NCBI GenBank assembly: GCA_022711465.1
Contig: JAKLEZ010000025.1
Coordinates: forward strand, 31,437-95,436
Direction of reading: 5' to 3'
DNA: 64,000 nucleotides
DNA from: Planctomycetota bacterium
GTDB lineage: Bacteria; Planctomycetota; Phycisphaerae; UBA1845; PWPN01
Shown here: positions 8,332 through 16,351 of the stretch, one piece after another
How the letters are laid out: each line of letters opens with the position of its first letter
Position numbering within the stretch: the stretch's first letter is position 1
Notes under the pieces: model-generated
Told to the model about the DNA's origin: nothing
Databases searched by the model: none
What the model saw: the letters and a program-made list of their open reading frames with translations, nothing else
Program-made: the position numbers and the translations under genes

Positions 8332-8691
8332 ATGTCTAGGGCGGAGCGGAGACGACGGACAAGAGCGGTGATACTCCGACGCCATAGAGTCCTTGTGTGG
8401 GCGCGCATGCTTCCCGGGCTGCCCGGGAAGCGCTTCTCGGAGGTTCCCTCTCGCGCCGGGATGTCAGACGAAGACCGAGAGACGCTGAAGCGTCGGCGCG
8501 CCGCCAGACTGCTCGGCCGCTGCCGGACACTTCACCCCTTCGACTGCGGCCGGCCTCGGTGCGGCATATGCAGTTGGTACAAGCGGTCTGGCGGGGACGA
8601 GCCACGGCAGGTGCTCGTGGCCAAGCTCTCGTTTCGAGAACAGTTGAGGGAACACAACGCCAACGTGTGGGTTGAGCGAAGGGCAGATTGA
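8332..8691 (+). CDS. Basic protein with a His/Cys metal-binding-like motif, second gene after the RtcR promoter
   Basis: This 119-residue protein starts at an ATG with AGGAG 6 bases before it, a strong ribosome binding site. The N-terminus is Arg-rich (RAERRRRTRAVILRRHR), followed by a second basic patch, then HPFDCGRPRCGICSWYKR, a His-Cys-x5-Cys-x2-Cys cluster that could bind zinc, and a C-terminal LSFREQLREHNANVW segment. I do not recognise a named family. Arg-rich arms plus a possible zinc knuckle suggest RNA or DNA binding (inference). It lies on the same strand as the gene at 7772 with no obvious promoter between, so it is probably in the same sigma-54 transcript. Confidence 0.6.
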   Translation: MSRAERRRRTRAVILRRHRVLVWARMLPGLPGKRFSEVPSRAGMSDEDRETLKRRRAARLLGRCRTLHPFDCGRPRCGICSWYKRSGGDEPRQVLVAKLSFREQLREHNANVWVERRAD

Positions 8692-8704
8692 ACCGTGGCC
8701 ATTC

Positions 8705-8887
8705 ATGAGGTTCTGCAGGATGGCGATGAAACGCGCCATCGAGAACCTGCTGGCGATTGAGGCCACGGGCCTGCATCCGCCGACTTCGCGTGTGGGGTGG
8801 GCCCAGTCGGAGTCAGCTCGCCCGCGACCGTTCATTGCCCGAATAGCCGGCCAGTTGGAGTACCAACAGGGGGCGCTGATAGAATAG
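8705..8887 (+). CDS. Possible small protein, third in the RtcR-side cluster
   Basis: A 60-residue frame starts at an ATG 14 bases after the preceding stop; an in-frame TTG at 8672 would overlap that gene. The product begins MRFCRMAMKRAIENLLAIEATGL, plausibly helical, then becomes Ser/Pro/Arg-rich. There is no strong ribosome binding site and no recognised family. It could equally be chance open frame in GC-rich DNA. Confidence 0.25.
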   Translation: MRFCRMAMKRAIENLLAIEATGLHPPTSRVGWAQSESARPRPFIARIAGQLEYQQGALIE

Positions 8888-9075
8888 CAGAACACTGTCC
8901 GGCGGCGTAGCCGGGTGGACGTGATCTCGGTTGACCGAGCGAATGGCATCGCTTGCCATCACCCGTTTCGTCGCGGCGACGCTCAACGTGTTCGTGATCG
9001 CCACTTCTGCTCGGGTCCAGCCCGCAGAACCCAAGGCGGTTACCTGAGACTCACAGGGCAGGAACGGAGCACAAA
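8888..9075. other. Non-coding stretch with two adjacent perfect hairpins
   Basis: CTCGG-TTGA-CCGAG (8926-8939) is followed three bases later by ATGGCA-TCGCT-TGCCAT (8943-8959). Neither is followed by a T tract, so they are not classic terminators. They could end or stabilise the transcript of the small-gene cluster or belong to a small RNA. Confidence 0.35.
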
Positions 9076-10143
9076 GTGGACGTATCCGCCATACTCGATC
9101 GCATCGATGCGCAGCGGAAGGTCCCAGGCATGGTCGCCGCGATCATCGAAGGCCACCGGACGATCGGCATCGGCGCTTCCGGCGTGCGCCGACGGGGCGA
9201 TGCGTATCCGGTCACCGCGAACGACCGGTTTCATCTGGGCTCCTGTACGAAGTCGATGACCGCCACACTCTGCGCAATGCTTGTGGAGGAGGAGCGGCTC
9301 TCATGGCAGTCGACAATCGGCGAGGTTTTTGCGGGGCTCGAAGGGAAGACACGGCCCGAGTATCGTACGGTGACGCTTGCGCAGTTGCTGACGCACCGCG
9401 GCGGCTGCCCTGCCGAGCTCCAATTTGATGGGTTGTGGGGCCAGCTCTGGGCGTACGAAGGCCCCCCGGTGGGCGCAAGAGATCTTCTCCTGGCGAAGGT
9501 CGTGGCATACCCGCCGGTAGCCCCGCCGGGAACACGTTCAATCTACTCGAACGCAGGCTTCGCGATCGCAGGCCACATGGCGGAGAGCGTGACCGGTCGG
9601 GCATGGGAAGAACTCATCCGGGAGCGTTTGTTCAAACCGCTGGACATGCAAAGCGCAGGCTTCGGTGCCCCTGGAACAACGGGTTCGGTCGACGAACCGC
9701 GTGGCCACACTTCGCAGGGCAATCCTGTCGAGCCGGGTCCCGATGCGGACAATCCCGTGGCCATCGCGCCCGCTGGCAGGGTCCACTGCTCCATCGGCGA
9801 CTGGGCGAAGTACATCTCACTGCACCTGAACGCTCAATCGCCGCCGAGCGGGCTACTCCAGCCCACAAGCCTGTCGCGGTTGCACACCCCACCTGAAGGC
9901 TCGATCGGTCCGGACATGTATGCCATGGGCTGGGTTGTCACAGACCGACCCTGGGGCGGAGGGGCCGTCCTGACACATGCGGGCAGCAACACCATGTGGT
10001 TTGCCGTGACCTGGATCGCCCCGCGGCGAGGTTTTGCGGTGCTCGCGGCCTGCAACCAGGGCGGGGAGGTTGCCGGGAAGACCTGCGACGAGGCCGCCTG
10101 GGCAATCATCCAGGCTTACCAGGGCGTTTCGGGGGCCGGATGA
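9076..10143 (+). CDS. Serine hydrolase of the class C beta-lactamase / PBP-like family
   Basis: This 355-residue protein has the three active-site elements of the beta-lactamase/DD-peptidase fold: SCTK (SxxK, nucleophile Ser near residue 57), YSNAG (YxN, near residue 157) and HAGSN in place of KTG near residue 300. The family includes esterases, D-aminopeptidases and penicillin-binding-protein relatives, so the substrate is open. It starts with GTG at 9076, the first usable start in this frame, preceded by a weak GGA-containing site. No signal peptide is visible, suggesting a cytoplasmic enzyme unless the true start is upstream. It may stand alone. Confidence 0.85.
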   Translation: MDVSAILDRIDAQRKVPGMVAAIIEGHRTIGIGASGVRRRGDAYPVTANDRFHLGSCTKSMTATLCAMLVEEERLSWQSTIGEVFAGLEGKTRPEYRTVTLAQLLTHRGGCPAELQFDGLWGQLWAYEGPPVGARDLLLAKVVAYPPVAPPGTRSIYSNAGFAIAGHMAESVTGRAWEELIRERLFKPLDMQSAGFGAPGTTGSVDEPRGHTSQGNPVEPGPDADNPVAIAPAGRVHCSIGDWAKYISLHLNAQSPPSGLLQPTSLSRLHTPPEGSIGPDMYAMGWVVTDRPWGGGAVLTHAGSNTMWFAVTWIAPRRGFAVLAACNQGGEVAGKTCDEAAWAIIQAYQGVSGAG

Positions 10144-10477
10144 CCGGCTTGGGGCTTGCGACAAGACGCGACGACTCCGGACAGGCCCGCGAGCGCGCCT
10201 GGGAATCCGGAAGGTTGACCTGCACCGCGGGCCGATAGCTCGCCCGCGTGAATCGCCCAACAACCTGCAACTGCTGGCCTTTGCCGATCTCCCCGGTTCC
10301 ATACTGCAGGTCAACGGCGCCGTTTTCGACGGTGACAAGGGCAATGGCGTTGGCCCCCGCTGAGCTGCGGACCACCAGGTACTCACAATCTTCGTGAGTG
10401 GTAGCCGGCAAGGCCAGTTCGAAAGTCGGAGGCAATGCAGCAGGATGAGCCGGCACCTGTTGCTCCTCGATCGTCAC
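10106..10477 (-). CDS. Possible hypothetical protein or gene remnant next to ssrA
   Basis: From a GTG at 10477 a 123-residue frame runs leftward and overlaps the 3' end of the serine hydrolase by 38 bases. The stretch TIEEQQVPAHPAAL...TVENGAVDLQYGTGEIGKGQ...VQVNLP has a balanced amino-acid mix, unlike typical antisense noise, and could be a beta-rich domain. No family or good ribosome binding site is seen. The overlap and basic, Pro-rich tail suggest a decayed or misassigned gene. The rest of 10478-10658 shows nothing recognisable. Confidence 0.3.
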   Translation of the reverse strand: MTIEEQQVPAHPAALPPTFELALPATTHEDCEYLVVRSSAGANAIALVTVENGAVDLQYGTGEIGKGQQLQVVGRFTRASYRPAVQVNLPDSQARSRACPESSRLVASPKPVIRPPKRPGKPG

Positions 10478-10658
10478 GAACGCCGGATTCGCTGAACGGG
10501 TGCCTGACGAGCTGTCTGACCGGGTAGCCAAGGGCGCGGCACATTTTGCGGCACAGTACCCGACCGCTGGACCTCGCAGTATCCCGCAACTCCCCGGGGC
10601 CACCCCCGAGGAAGTCGCGGAAAACCGCATCCAAACGCAGGATCTCGCAGGAGGTAAC

Positions 10659-11009
10659 TGGAGGCGGCGGGAATCGAACCCGCGTCCCGTGACATTTCAG
10701 AAGAGGCTTCTACGTGTGTAGTCGTCTGATTTGTTCTCGGCCGCCCGGCGCCCAGCGACAGGCTTCGACCGGCCCAGCGTCGTGGTATTCTGACTCATGT
10801 GTCACGGCGCCTACCCTCATGAGCGAGCCTGCTGTCGTCGCCCTGCCGGATAGCAGACATCTCCGCCAGGACGGGCTGCTATTTAAGCAGCCATGCGCAA
10901 CGGGTTAGCGTTGGCACTTGTGTTTGTGTCAGGAGTTTAACCAGGCCACCTGACAACCTGGACACGCCACCTCGACCTCATACTGCCCGGTCGAGCCCAA
11001 ATCGCCCCC
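10659..11009 (-). ncRNA. ssrA: Transfer-messenger RNA (tmRNA)
   Basis: The tRNA-like ends are clear. The 5' end GGGGGCGATTTGGG (from 11009 leftward) pairs with the 3' end CGCCTCC (10666-10660, one G-U pair), followed by discriminator A at 10659. The T arm GCGGGTTCGATTCCCGC sits just inside. The CCA end is not encoded. The molecule is about 351 bases and non-permuted. The tag reading frame is listed separately. tmRNA rescues stalled ribosomes together with SmpB, which is not in this window. Confidence 0.95.
10883..10915 (-). other. tmRNA tag-peptide reading frame
   Basis: Inside ssrA the resume codon GCC begins a 10-codon frame encoding A-N-A-N-P-L-R-M-A-A followed by TAA. The alternation A-N-A-N and the final hydrophobic-Ala-Ala agree with known tmRNA tags, which end in (L/M/V)AA recognised by ClpXP. 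It differs from the common ANDNYALAA/AEENFALAA type in the middle. The resume codon is inferred by position and would need alignment to confirm. Confidence 0.75.
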
Positions 11010-11021
11010 TTGGGTAATCCA

Positions 11022-11050
11022 AGTATAGCATCTCCACCGGCCGGTCGCCA
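11022..11050 (-). promoter_or_regulatory. Candidate ssrA promoter
   Basis: TATACT (11027-11022) is a good -10 box just upstream of the tmRNA 5' end; a weak -35 (TGGCGA, 11050-11045) lies 17 bases further up. A short 5' leader removed by RNase P would be expected. Confidence 0.5.
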
Positions 11051-11122
11051 CGTTCGGAACAGGCCATTTCCCGCCAGAGATGTACACGACCGCGGCATGG
11101 CGCCTCTCTCGGTCTGCTCCCT

Positions 11123-12523
11123 TCACACCACACCGGCCGTGCCGGTCGGGATCGGCGCGCTGATGTAGTCGCGCGGGTCGGTCACCCGCCCGGTCACGGC
11201 GCTGGCCGCCACGGTCAGCGGCGAAGCCAAGTAGACCCCCGCATCCCGGTGACCCATGCGGCCGGGGAAATTGCGGTTGGTCGTACTGATGCAGGCCATC
11301 GGCTGGTTCAGGCGGCCGAAGGTGTCGGCCGGACCGCCCAGGCACGCGGCGCAGCCCGACGGGCCGATCGTGCAGCCGGCATCCTTGAGAACGTCCATGA
11401 CCGACTTCTCGCCATTGGCCCTGGTCTCACCTCGAATATTGAGTCGCAGCATGTCCGCGTGCACCTCGGTCGAACCCGGTACGACGAAGGTCGGGACGCT
11501 CACCTGCCGCCCGTTGAGAACGGCCGCCGCGAAGATCATGTCCGTGATCTTGCCGCCGGTGCAGGAACCCAGGTACGCCCGGTCGATCCGGGTCCCCTGG
11601 CAGTTGCGAGCCGTTTCGATGTTGTCCGGCGAATGCGGCTTGGCCACCAGCGGCTCGAGATGGGCCAGATCCCACGCGTGAACGGCGTCGAACTTGGCAT
11701 CGGCGTCGTCGGTGAAGACCTCCCAGCGAGCCCGGTTGGAACGAGCTTTCACGTAGCGGAGGGTCTTCTCGTCCACGTCGCAGACCCCATTCTTGCCGCC
11801 GGCCTCGATGGCCATGTTGGTCAGGGTCATGCGGTCCTCGAGCGTCAGGCTGGCGATGCCCTCGCCGGTGAAGTGCATGGCCTTGTAGGTCGCCCCGCTG
11901 ACCGAAATACGGCCGATCACCGCCAGAATGAGGTCCTTGGCGGTCAGATAGGGCGGGATCTGCCCGTGGAAAACGAATTTCATGGTTGGCGGGACCTTCA
12001 GCCACAGCTTGCCGGTGCCCAGCACGAACCCGGCGTCGGTATTCCCGATCCCGGTGGCGAACTGTCCGAACGCCCCGGCCGTGCAAGTGTGACTGTCCGT
12101 GCCCAGCAGGATCTCGCCCGGTCGAACGTGACCTTCCTCTGGCAGGGTTTTGTGGCAAACGCCCTTGTAGCTGGTCTGGGTCGGGTCCTTGTAGGGGCTG
12201 GGCATCCCCTCGCCCTGGATGAAGTCGGGATCGTAGTAGTACTTGATGCCCTGCTCGCGAACGAAGGCCCGCAGGATGTCAATATTGCGATGGGCCATCT
12301 TATCGGCCGTGAAGATGTAGTGGTCGGGGATGATGATGACCCGCTCCGGGTCCCAGACCCGGGCGGCGGGGCCGAAGTTTTCCTTGAACACCCCGATCGT
12401 GCCCGGCCCGCAGACGTCATGGGTCATGAGGATGTCCACGCTCACCCAGATGTTGTCGCCGGCCCGGACGGACGGTTTGCCTGCGTGCTTGGCGAGGATT
12501 TTCTCGGTCAGGGTCTGTCCCAT
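11123..12523 (-). CDS. leuC: 3-isopropylmalate dehydratase large subunit (aconitase family)
   Basis: This 466-residue protein belongs to the LeuC/homoaconitase branch of the aconitase superfamily, which isomerises 2- to 3-isopropylmalate in leucine synthesis. Substrate and cluster motifs are present: LLGTDSHTCTAGAFGQFA, the first [4Fe-4S] Cys in GSCTGGK, the other two in SGCAACLGGP, and the C-terminal NRNFPGRMGH. The ATG at 12523 has AAAGGA before it; the longer open frame upstream is leader, not protein. The enzyme needs a small subunit (LeuD), but no leuD is adjacent, so the partner must be elsewhere. A homoaconitase-like or related substrate cannot be excluded. tmRNA lies downstream on the same strand. 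Confidence 0.93.
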   Translation of the reverse strand: MGQTLTEKILAKHAGKPSVRAGDNIWVSVDILMTHDVCGPGTIGVFKENFGPAARVWDPERVIIIPDHYIFTADKMAHRNIDILRAFVREQGIKYYYDPDFIQGEGMPSPYKDPTQTSYKGVCHKTLPEEGHVRPGEILLGTDSHTCTAGAFGQFATGIGNTDAGFVLGTGKLWLKVPPTMKFVFHGQIPPYLTAKDLILAVIGRISVSGATYKAMHFTGEGIASLTLEDRMTLTNMAIEAGGKNGVCDVDEKTLRYVKARSNRARWEVFTDDADAKFDAVHAWDLAHLEPLVAKPHSPDNIETARNCQGTRIDRAYLGSCTGGKITDMIFAAAVLNGRQVSVPTFVVPGSTEVHADMLRLNIRGETRANGEKSVMDVLKDAGCTIGPSGCAACLGGPADTFGRLNQPMACISTTNRNFPGRMGHRDAGVYLASPLTVAASAVTGRVTDPRDYISAPIPTGTAGVV

Positions 12524-12558
12524 GGTGGGTCCTTTCAGGGAGCGTCGTGAGCACCACC

Positions 12559-12590
12559 GGGCCCCGACGAGCATGCCTTGTCGGGTGCCC
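12559..12590 (-). promoter_or_regulatory. Strong hairpin in the leuC leader
   Basis: On the minus strand GGGCACCCGAC (12590-12580) pairs with GTCGGGGCCC (12568-12559) across an 11-base loop, a nearly perfect 9-10 bp stem about 30 bases before the leuC ribosome binding site. It may affect translation or be an attenuation element. No T tract follows. Confidence 0.45.
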
Positions 12591-12671
12591 GCTTCGATGG
12601 CCGCTCGCCGGCCGGCGGTCGGTCCTCGAGGTCTCAGGACGCGTTCCCGGTGACTTATGGCCAAACCCTGA

Positions 12672-12700
12672 ATTGTAGCTCTGGGCGATGGGGGCCGCAA
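12672..12700 (-). promoter_or_regulatory. Sigma-70-type promoter of leuC
   Basis: TTGCGG (12700-12695), a 17-base spacer and TACAAT (12677-12672) on the minus strand. The transcript would carry a leader of about 140 bases. Confidence 0.6.
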
Positions 12701-12803
12701 ACGATCGATGCCCCTTGCAGAGAAGCCCGAGAAGGGTTAGAAAGAAGACAATCGCGAGGTCTTCCCGCCGCGAGGACCGCCGCCGCCAAGAAAGCTGGAG
12801 TCC

Positions 12804-14816
12804 ATGGTGCGCTCGAACCGAACGCGACTGGCTCAACACCAGCCGCCGTCGTTTCCACGTCGGCGTCGTGGAGCAAGTGCATCCATTCTCCTGACGCTCA
12901 TCTCGGCCGTGGCGGCCGAGACCATGGCCGGCACCGACCGGTGCGCCGCGATCGACGTCACGGCTTCCGCCCCTGCCACCCGACCCGTGCCCGTGACCTC
13001 CTCCGAACTGGTTGCCACCGAGCTTGTGAAAGTCGCCGGGCAGAGCGACGCCAAGACCCGGCGAGAAGCGGCGACGACCATTCTCCGGACCAGGACGGCC
13101 GAGGGGGTCAAGTCGCTGGCCGCCCTGCTCGCCACGGAGAACAACGGTGCCGCCAAGCTGGCGGTCTGCGAGGCGGTGGTCCTGGTCAAGCCCCAGGCTC
13201 CCGAGTTCGTGCCCGCCTTGCAGCAGCTGCTGGGCAGTGAGGTTGTCGATTTGCGTAAGGCGGCCGCGGCTGCCTTGGAGACCTACACGGACCCCAAGGT
13301 GATCGCCCACCTCGACGCGTATCGCCGCGAACAGCAGTGGAGTCTCACCCAAGCGCACCTCAAGAAGCTCATGGACGCCCTGTATGAAGAGACCACCGAC
13401 GAGACCAAGCGCATCGCCTGGCTAGGCGAGTGGCTGAAGTCCGAGCTGGCCATCGAGCGATTCAAAGCCCTCGACATTATTCACGAGGCCCTCCGGCGGA
13501 AGGGGACCAAGCCCACCGCCGAGGTCCTCGAGGTCATTCGCGGAATGGGCCGGGACTCGGACGAGATCGTTCGGCAGAAGGTGGTCATGGTCGTGCGCGA
13601 CCTCGGTTTGCTCGAAGATGTCCCCCTGGTTCGAGCCATGCTCAAGCAGGAGGATGCCCCAGCCGTCCGCGAGGAGATCTACAAGGCCCTGGGCAAACTA
13701 GCCGATCCGGACTCCATCGACGATTGCGTCGCCGGGCTGCACGACACATCGGAGTACGTGGCCGCGGCGGCGGCCGACGCCCTCGGCCGACTGTGCGAGA
13801 GAGGTAAAGGGAGAGCGTCGCTGAAGCTCTCCATCGTGGTCGAGGCCATCGGCGCTCGGATCCGGCAGCCGATCACCGCCCCCCAACTCCGCGTCGATCT
13901 GTTCGAGGCCATGTCCGATATCGCCGACCCTAAGTTCGGTTCGATTCTGGTTGGCAGTCTTCAGCCCGCCGATCCGGAGGCGGCGATTCGGCAGGCGGCG
14001 GTCCGCGGCCTCGGGCGGATCGGCGACCGGGCTTATCTCCGGCTGATTATCGATACGCTGGGCACGGATGCCAACGCCGGTGTTCGCGAGGTCGCGGCCG
14101 AAGCCCTGGGTGCGCTCGGCGATCAGCCGAATCTCCTGGACATCCTGCGCAGCCGCATGGATCTGAAGAACGAGTCCTCCGCCGCCGTTCAGTCCCGGGC
14201 GTGGGAGGCCTATCAGCAGGTCTTTCAGCGACTCCAGCCGGCGGATCAGGAAGTGGCCCTGGCCTCCTGGCCGGGAACCGACGCCAAGGAGCTTGGCCGA
14301 AGAGTCGAACTGCTGACCAAGCTGGAGACGCAGACCGGCACCCGGGCTGCCGACGCCCGCCGTCTGGCCCAGGTGCGCGACCAGCTCGGTGATGCCCTGT
14401 TCGCCAGCAACCAGATCGAGGAGGCGGCTGCCGCCTGGACACGTGCCACGGTCGTGCTACCGGCCGTGCAGTTGGCCGATCATTCCCGCATCGTCACCAA
14501 GATGATGGACGGCTGCCTCAAGAACGCCGCCCCCGATCCGGTCATCACCCTGGCCGGCAAGGCCAGGATTCCCGAGATCCGCAGGCTGATCGCCGGCCGC
14601 TTGCTCGAGTACCTGCAGCAATTGAGTCGCGAGGATCGCCAAGCGGCCGCAGCCCTGCTCGACAAACTCACCCAGGCGGTTCCCGACCGCTTCGGCTCGG
14701 AATGGTCCGCCCGGTTCGAGGCGCTCCGGCTTGCTCCCCCGGACGGAGCCTCTTCCGGGTCCCCGTCCGGCGGCATATCACCCCCTGCGACACCCACCAC
14801 TCCAGGAAACCGTTGA
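12804..14816 (+). CDS. Secreted or envelope HEAT-repeat protein
   Basis: This 670-residue protein is mostly alpha-helical HEAT/armadillo-type repeats from about residue 80 to 480. Typical units are DSDEIVRQKVVMVVRDLGLL, APAVREEIYKALGKLADPDS and NAGVREVAAEALGALGD. A basic, Arg-rich N-terminus then hydrophobic stretch (ASILLTLISAVAAE) looks like a signal peptide, so export is likely. The C-terminal 180 residues are helical, and the last 30 are Pro/Ser/Gly-rich. HEAT solenoids are protein-binding scaffolds and no enzymatic motif is visible. The gene is divergent from leuC. A weak GGAG lies just before the ATG. Confidence 0.75.
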   Translation: MVRSNRTRLAQHQPPSFPRRRRGASASILLTLISAVAAETMAGTDRCAAIDVTASAPATRPVPVTSSELVATELVKVAGQSDAKTRREAATTILRTRTAEGVKSLAALLATENNGAAKLAVCEAVVLVKPQAPEFVPALQQLLGSEVVDLRKAAAAALETYTDPKVIAHLDAYRREQQWSLTQAHLKKLMDALYEETTDETKRIAWLGEWLKSELAIERFKALDIIHEALRRKGTKPTAEVLEVIRGMGRDSDEIVRQKVVMVVRDLGLLEDVPLVRAMLKQEDAPAVREEIYKALGKLADPDSIDDCVAGLHDTSEYVAAAAADALGRLCERGKGRASLKLSIVVEAIGARIRQPITAPQLRVDLFEAMSDIADPKFGSILVGSLQPADPEAAIRQAAVRGLGRIGDRAYLRLIIDTLGTDANAGVREVAAEALGALGDQPNLLDILRSRMDLKNESSAAVQSRAWEAYQQVFQRLQPADQEVALASWPGTDAKELGRRVELLTKLETQTGTRAADARRLAQVRDQLGDALFASNQIEEAAAAWTRATVVLPAVQLADHSRIVTKMMDGCLKNAAPDPVITLAGKARIPEIRRLIAGRLLEYLQQLSREDRQAAAALLDKLTQAVPDRFGSEWSARFEALRLAPPDGASSGSPSGGISPPATPTTPGNR

Positions 14817-15071
14817 CGATGTCGGGCCGTGCCCCCGCCTGACAGCTTGCGGCGAGCTGACCCTTTGCAGGGCTGTTGGGATGGACCTGGCCTGGGCCGT
14901 CGGACAGTCGCCGCCCAGACCGCTTACCCCCTGGCTTGCCAGACAGCAGGATCCGGGGCACCGCGTGGCGATCGCTGGCCGCGGCTCCGGTCGAAAGGAA
15001 GGGATACATCTTGCGGCCCTTGGGCTTGCTCGGGACGCCCCCGCCGCCCCCGCGGTTTGCCACATCGGGTC
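14817..15071. other. Intergenic stretch without recognisable features
   Basis: No coding frame with normal composition, terminator or RNA gene was recognised between the HEAT-repeat gene and the Gld-like operon promoter. Confidence 0.5.
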
Positions 15072-15100
15072 TTGACACCTGCGATGGGCTCTGCTATCAG
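15072..15100 (+). promoter_or_regulatory. Sigma-70 promoter of the Gld-like operon
   Basis: A perfect TTGACA (15072-15077), a 17-base spacer and TATCAG (15095-15100). It leaves a leader of about 180 bases to the ATPase gene, ending in an AT-rich patch at 15246-15278. Confidence 0.7.
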
Positions 15101-15289
15101 AAACCGCCTGCGATTCGGGGAAGATCCCTCCTGGCATCGGGGGGCAGGCAGCGGAGCCCGAACGCCGTTGCGAACCTTGGTCGACCGGTCGACGTACCGA
15201 TTCAAGACCGGCCGGCACGGACGGTTCACGCTATCGATCGGGCTTAATCACAATAAGTCTTTTGTAGGCAATGTTTTAGGTTGGCAGAC

Positions 15290-16240
15290 ATGATCGAAGT
15301 CAAGAACCTCACCAAGTATTACGGGTCGTTTCTGGCCGTCGACAACATCTCCTTCACGGTGCAGAAGGGCGAGATCGTCGGCTTCCTGGGTCCCAACGGC
15401 GCCGGCAAGAGTACCACCCTGCGGATCCTGACGTGCTACCAGCCAGCGACCAGCGGGACGGCCACCGTGGCGGGCTTCGACGTCTTCACCCAGTCGATCG
15501 ACGTGCGACGCCGGATCGGCTACCTGCCGGAGAGCAATCCGCTGTACCCGGAGATGCGGGTCAACGAGTATCTGACCTTCCGGGGCAAGCTCCACGGCAT
15601 GGACCGGAGCCAGCGGGAAGCCGCCATTCGCCGGGTGACCGAGCGCTGCTGGCTGGGCGACTTCATCAACCGGCCGATTCGCCAGTTGTCCAAGGGGATG
15701 AAGCAGCGTGTCGGCCTGGCCGATGCCATGCTCCACGATCCGGAGGTGCTGGTCCTGGACGAGCCGACCATCGGTCTCGATCCCAACCAGATCCGGGAGA
15801 CCCGTCGGCTGATTACCGACTTGGCCAAGCGGCACACGATCATCCTCAGCTCGCACATCTTGTCCGAGGTCGAGGTCGTTTGCGCACGGATGATCATTAT
15901 CGCTGGGGGCATGGTACGGGCCAGCGGCCAGATCAGTCAGTTGCACGATCAGATCGTGGGGGCCTCCCGTCTGATGGCCGAGATTCGCGGCCCGCTGCAC
16001 GAGATCGAGAACGCCGTGCGGAAGATTGGCGGCGTTCGCAAGGTCGAGGCCACCGCTCACCAGGGCTGGAACCGGCTGCGGATCGAGAGTGGCGACGGCC
16101 AGGACGTCCGCGAGGAAATCGCCAGCCTGGCGATGCAGAACCGCTGGGGACTTCGCGAGTTACGGCTGGAGACGGGCAGTCTGGAAGAGTACTTCACCCG
16201 GATCACCGCCGAAACGGCCGGTCGCAAGGCGGCGGGTTGA
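15290..16240 (+). CDS. ABC transporter ATP-binding protein, GldA/NosF type
   Basis: This 316-residue ATPase has Walker A GPNGAGKST (near residue 39), the ABC signature LSKGMKQRVGLA (near 137), Walker B VLVLDEP and the switch SSHIL. A C-terminal 80-residue extension is typical of the NatA/GldA/DrrA group. Hydrolysis of ATP would power the permease encoded next. The ATG at 15290 fits the family N-terminus (MIEVKNLTKYYGSF); the ribosome binding site is weak. It is the first gene of an operon with the permease, a GldG-like protein and a DUF4340 protein, an arrangement known for gliding-type (Gld) ABC systems and also common in non-gliding bacteria. Confidence 0.92.
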   Translation: MIEVKNLTKYYGSFLAVDNISFTVQKGEIVGFLGPNGAGKSTTLRILTCYQPATSGTATVAGFDVFTQSIDVRRRIGYLPESNPLYPEMRVNEYLTFRGKLHGMDRSQREAAIRRVTERCWLGDFINRPIRQLSKGMKQRVGLADAMLHDPEVLVLDEPTIGLDPNQIRETRRLITDLAKRHTIILSSHILSEVEVVCARMIIIAGGMVRASGQISQLHDQIVGASRLMAEIRGPLHEIENAVRKIGGVRKVEATAHQGWNRLRIESGDGQDVREEIASLAMQNRWGLRELRLETGSLEEYFTRITAETAGRKAAG

Positions 16241-16351
16241 GCCGGTCCTCTTCGGTGGGTCGGGCCTGGCGGCGGTTGGTTGGCCGCACACTCTTTCGTA
16301 TCTGATAACCGAGATGTCGTTCACGAAGCGGGTTTAGAGGGACGAGCAACA

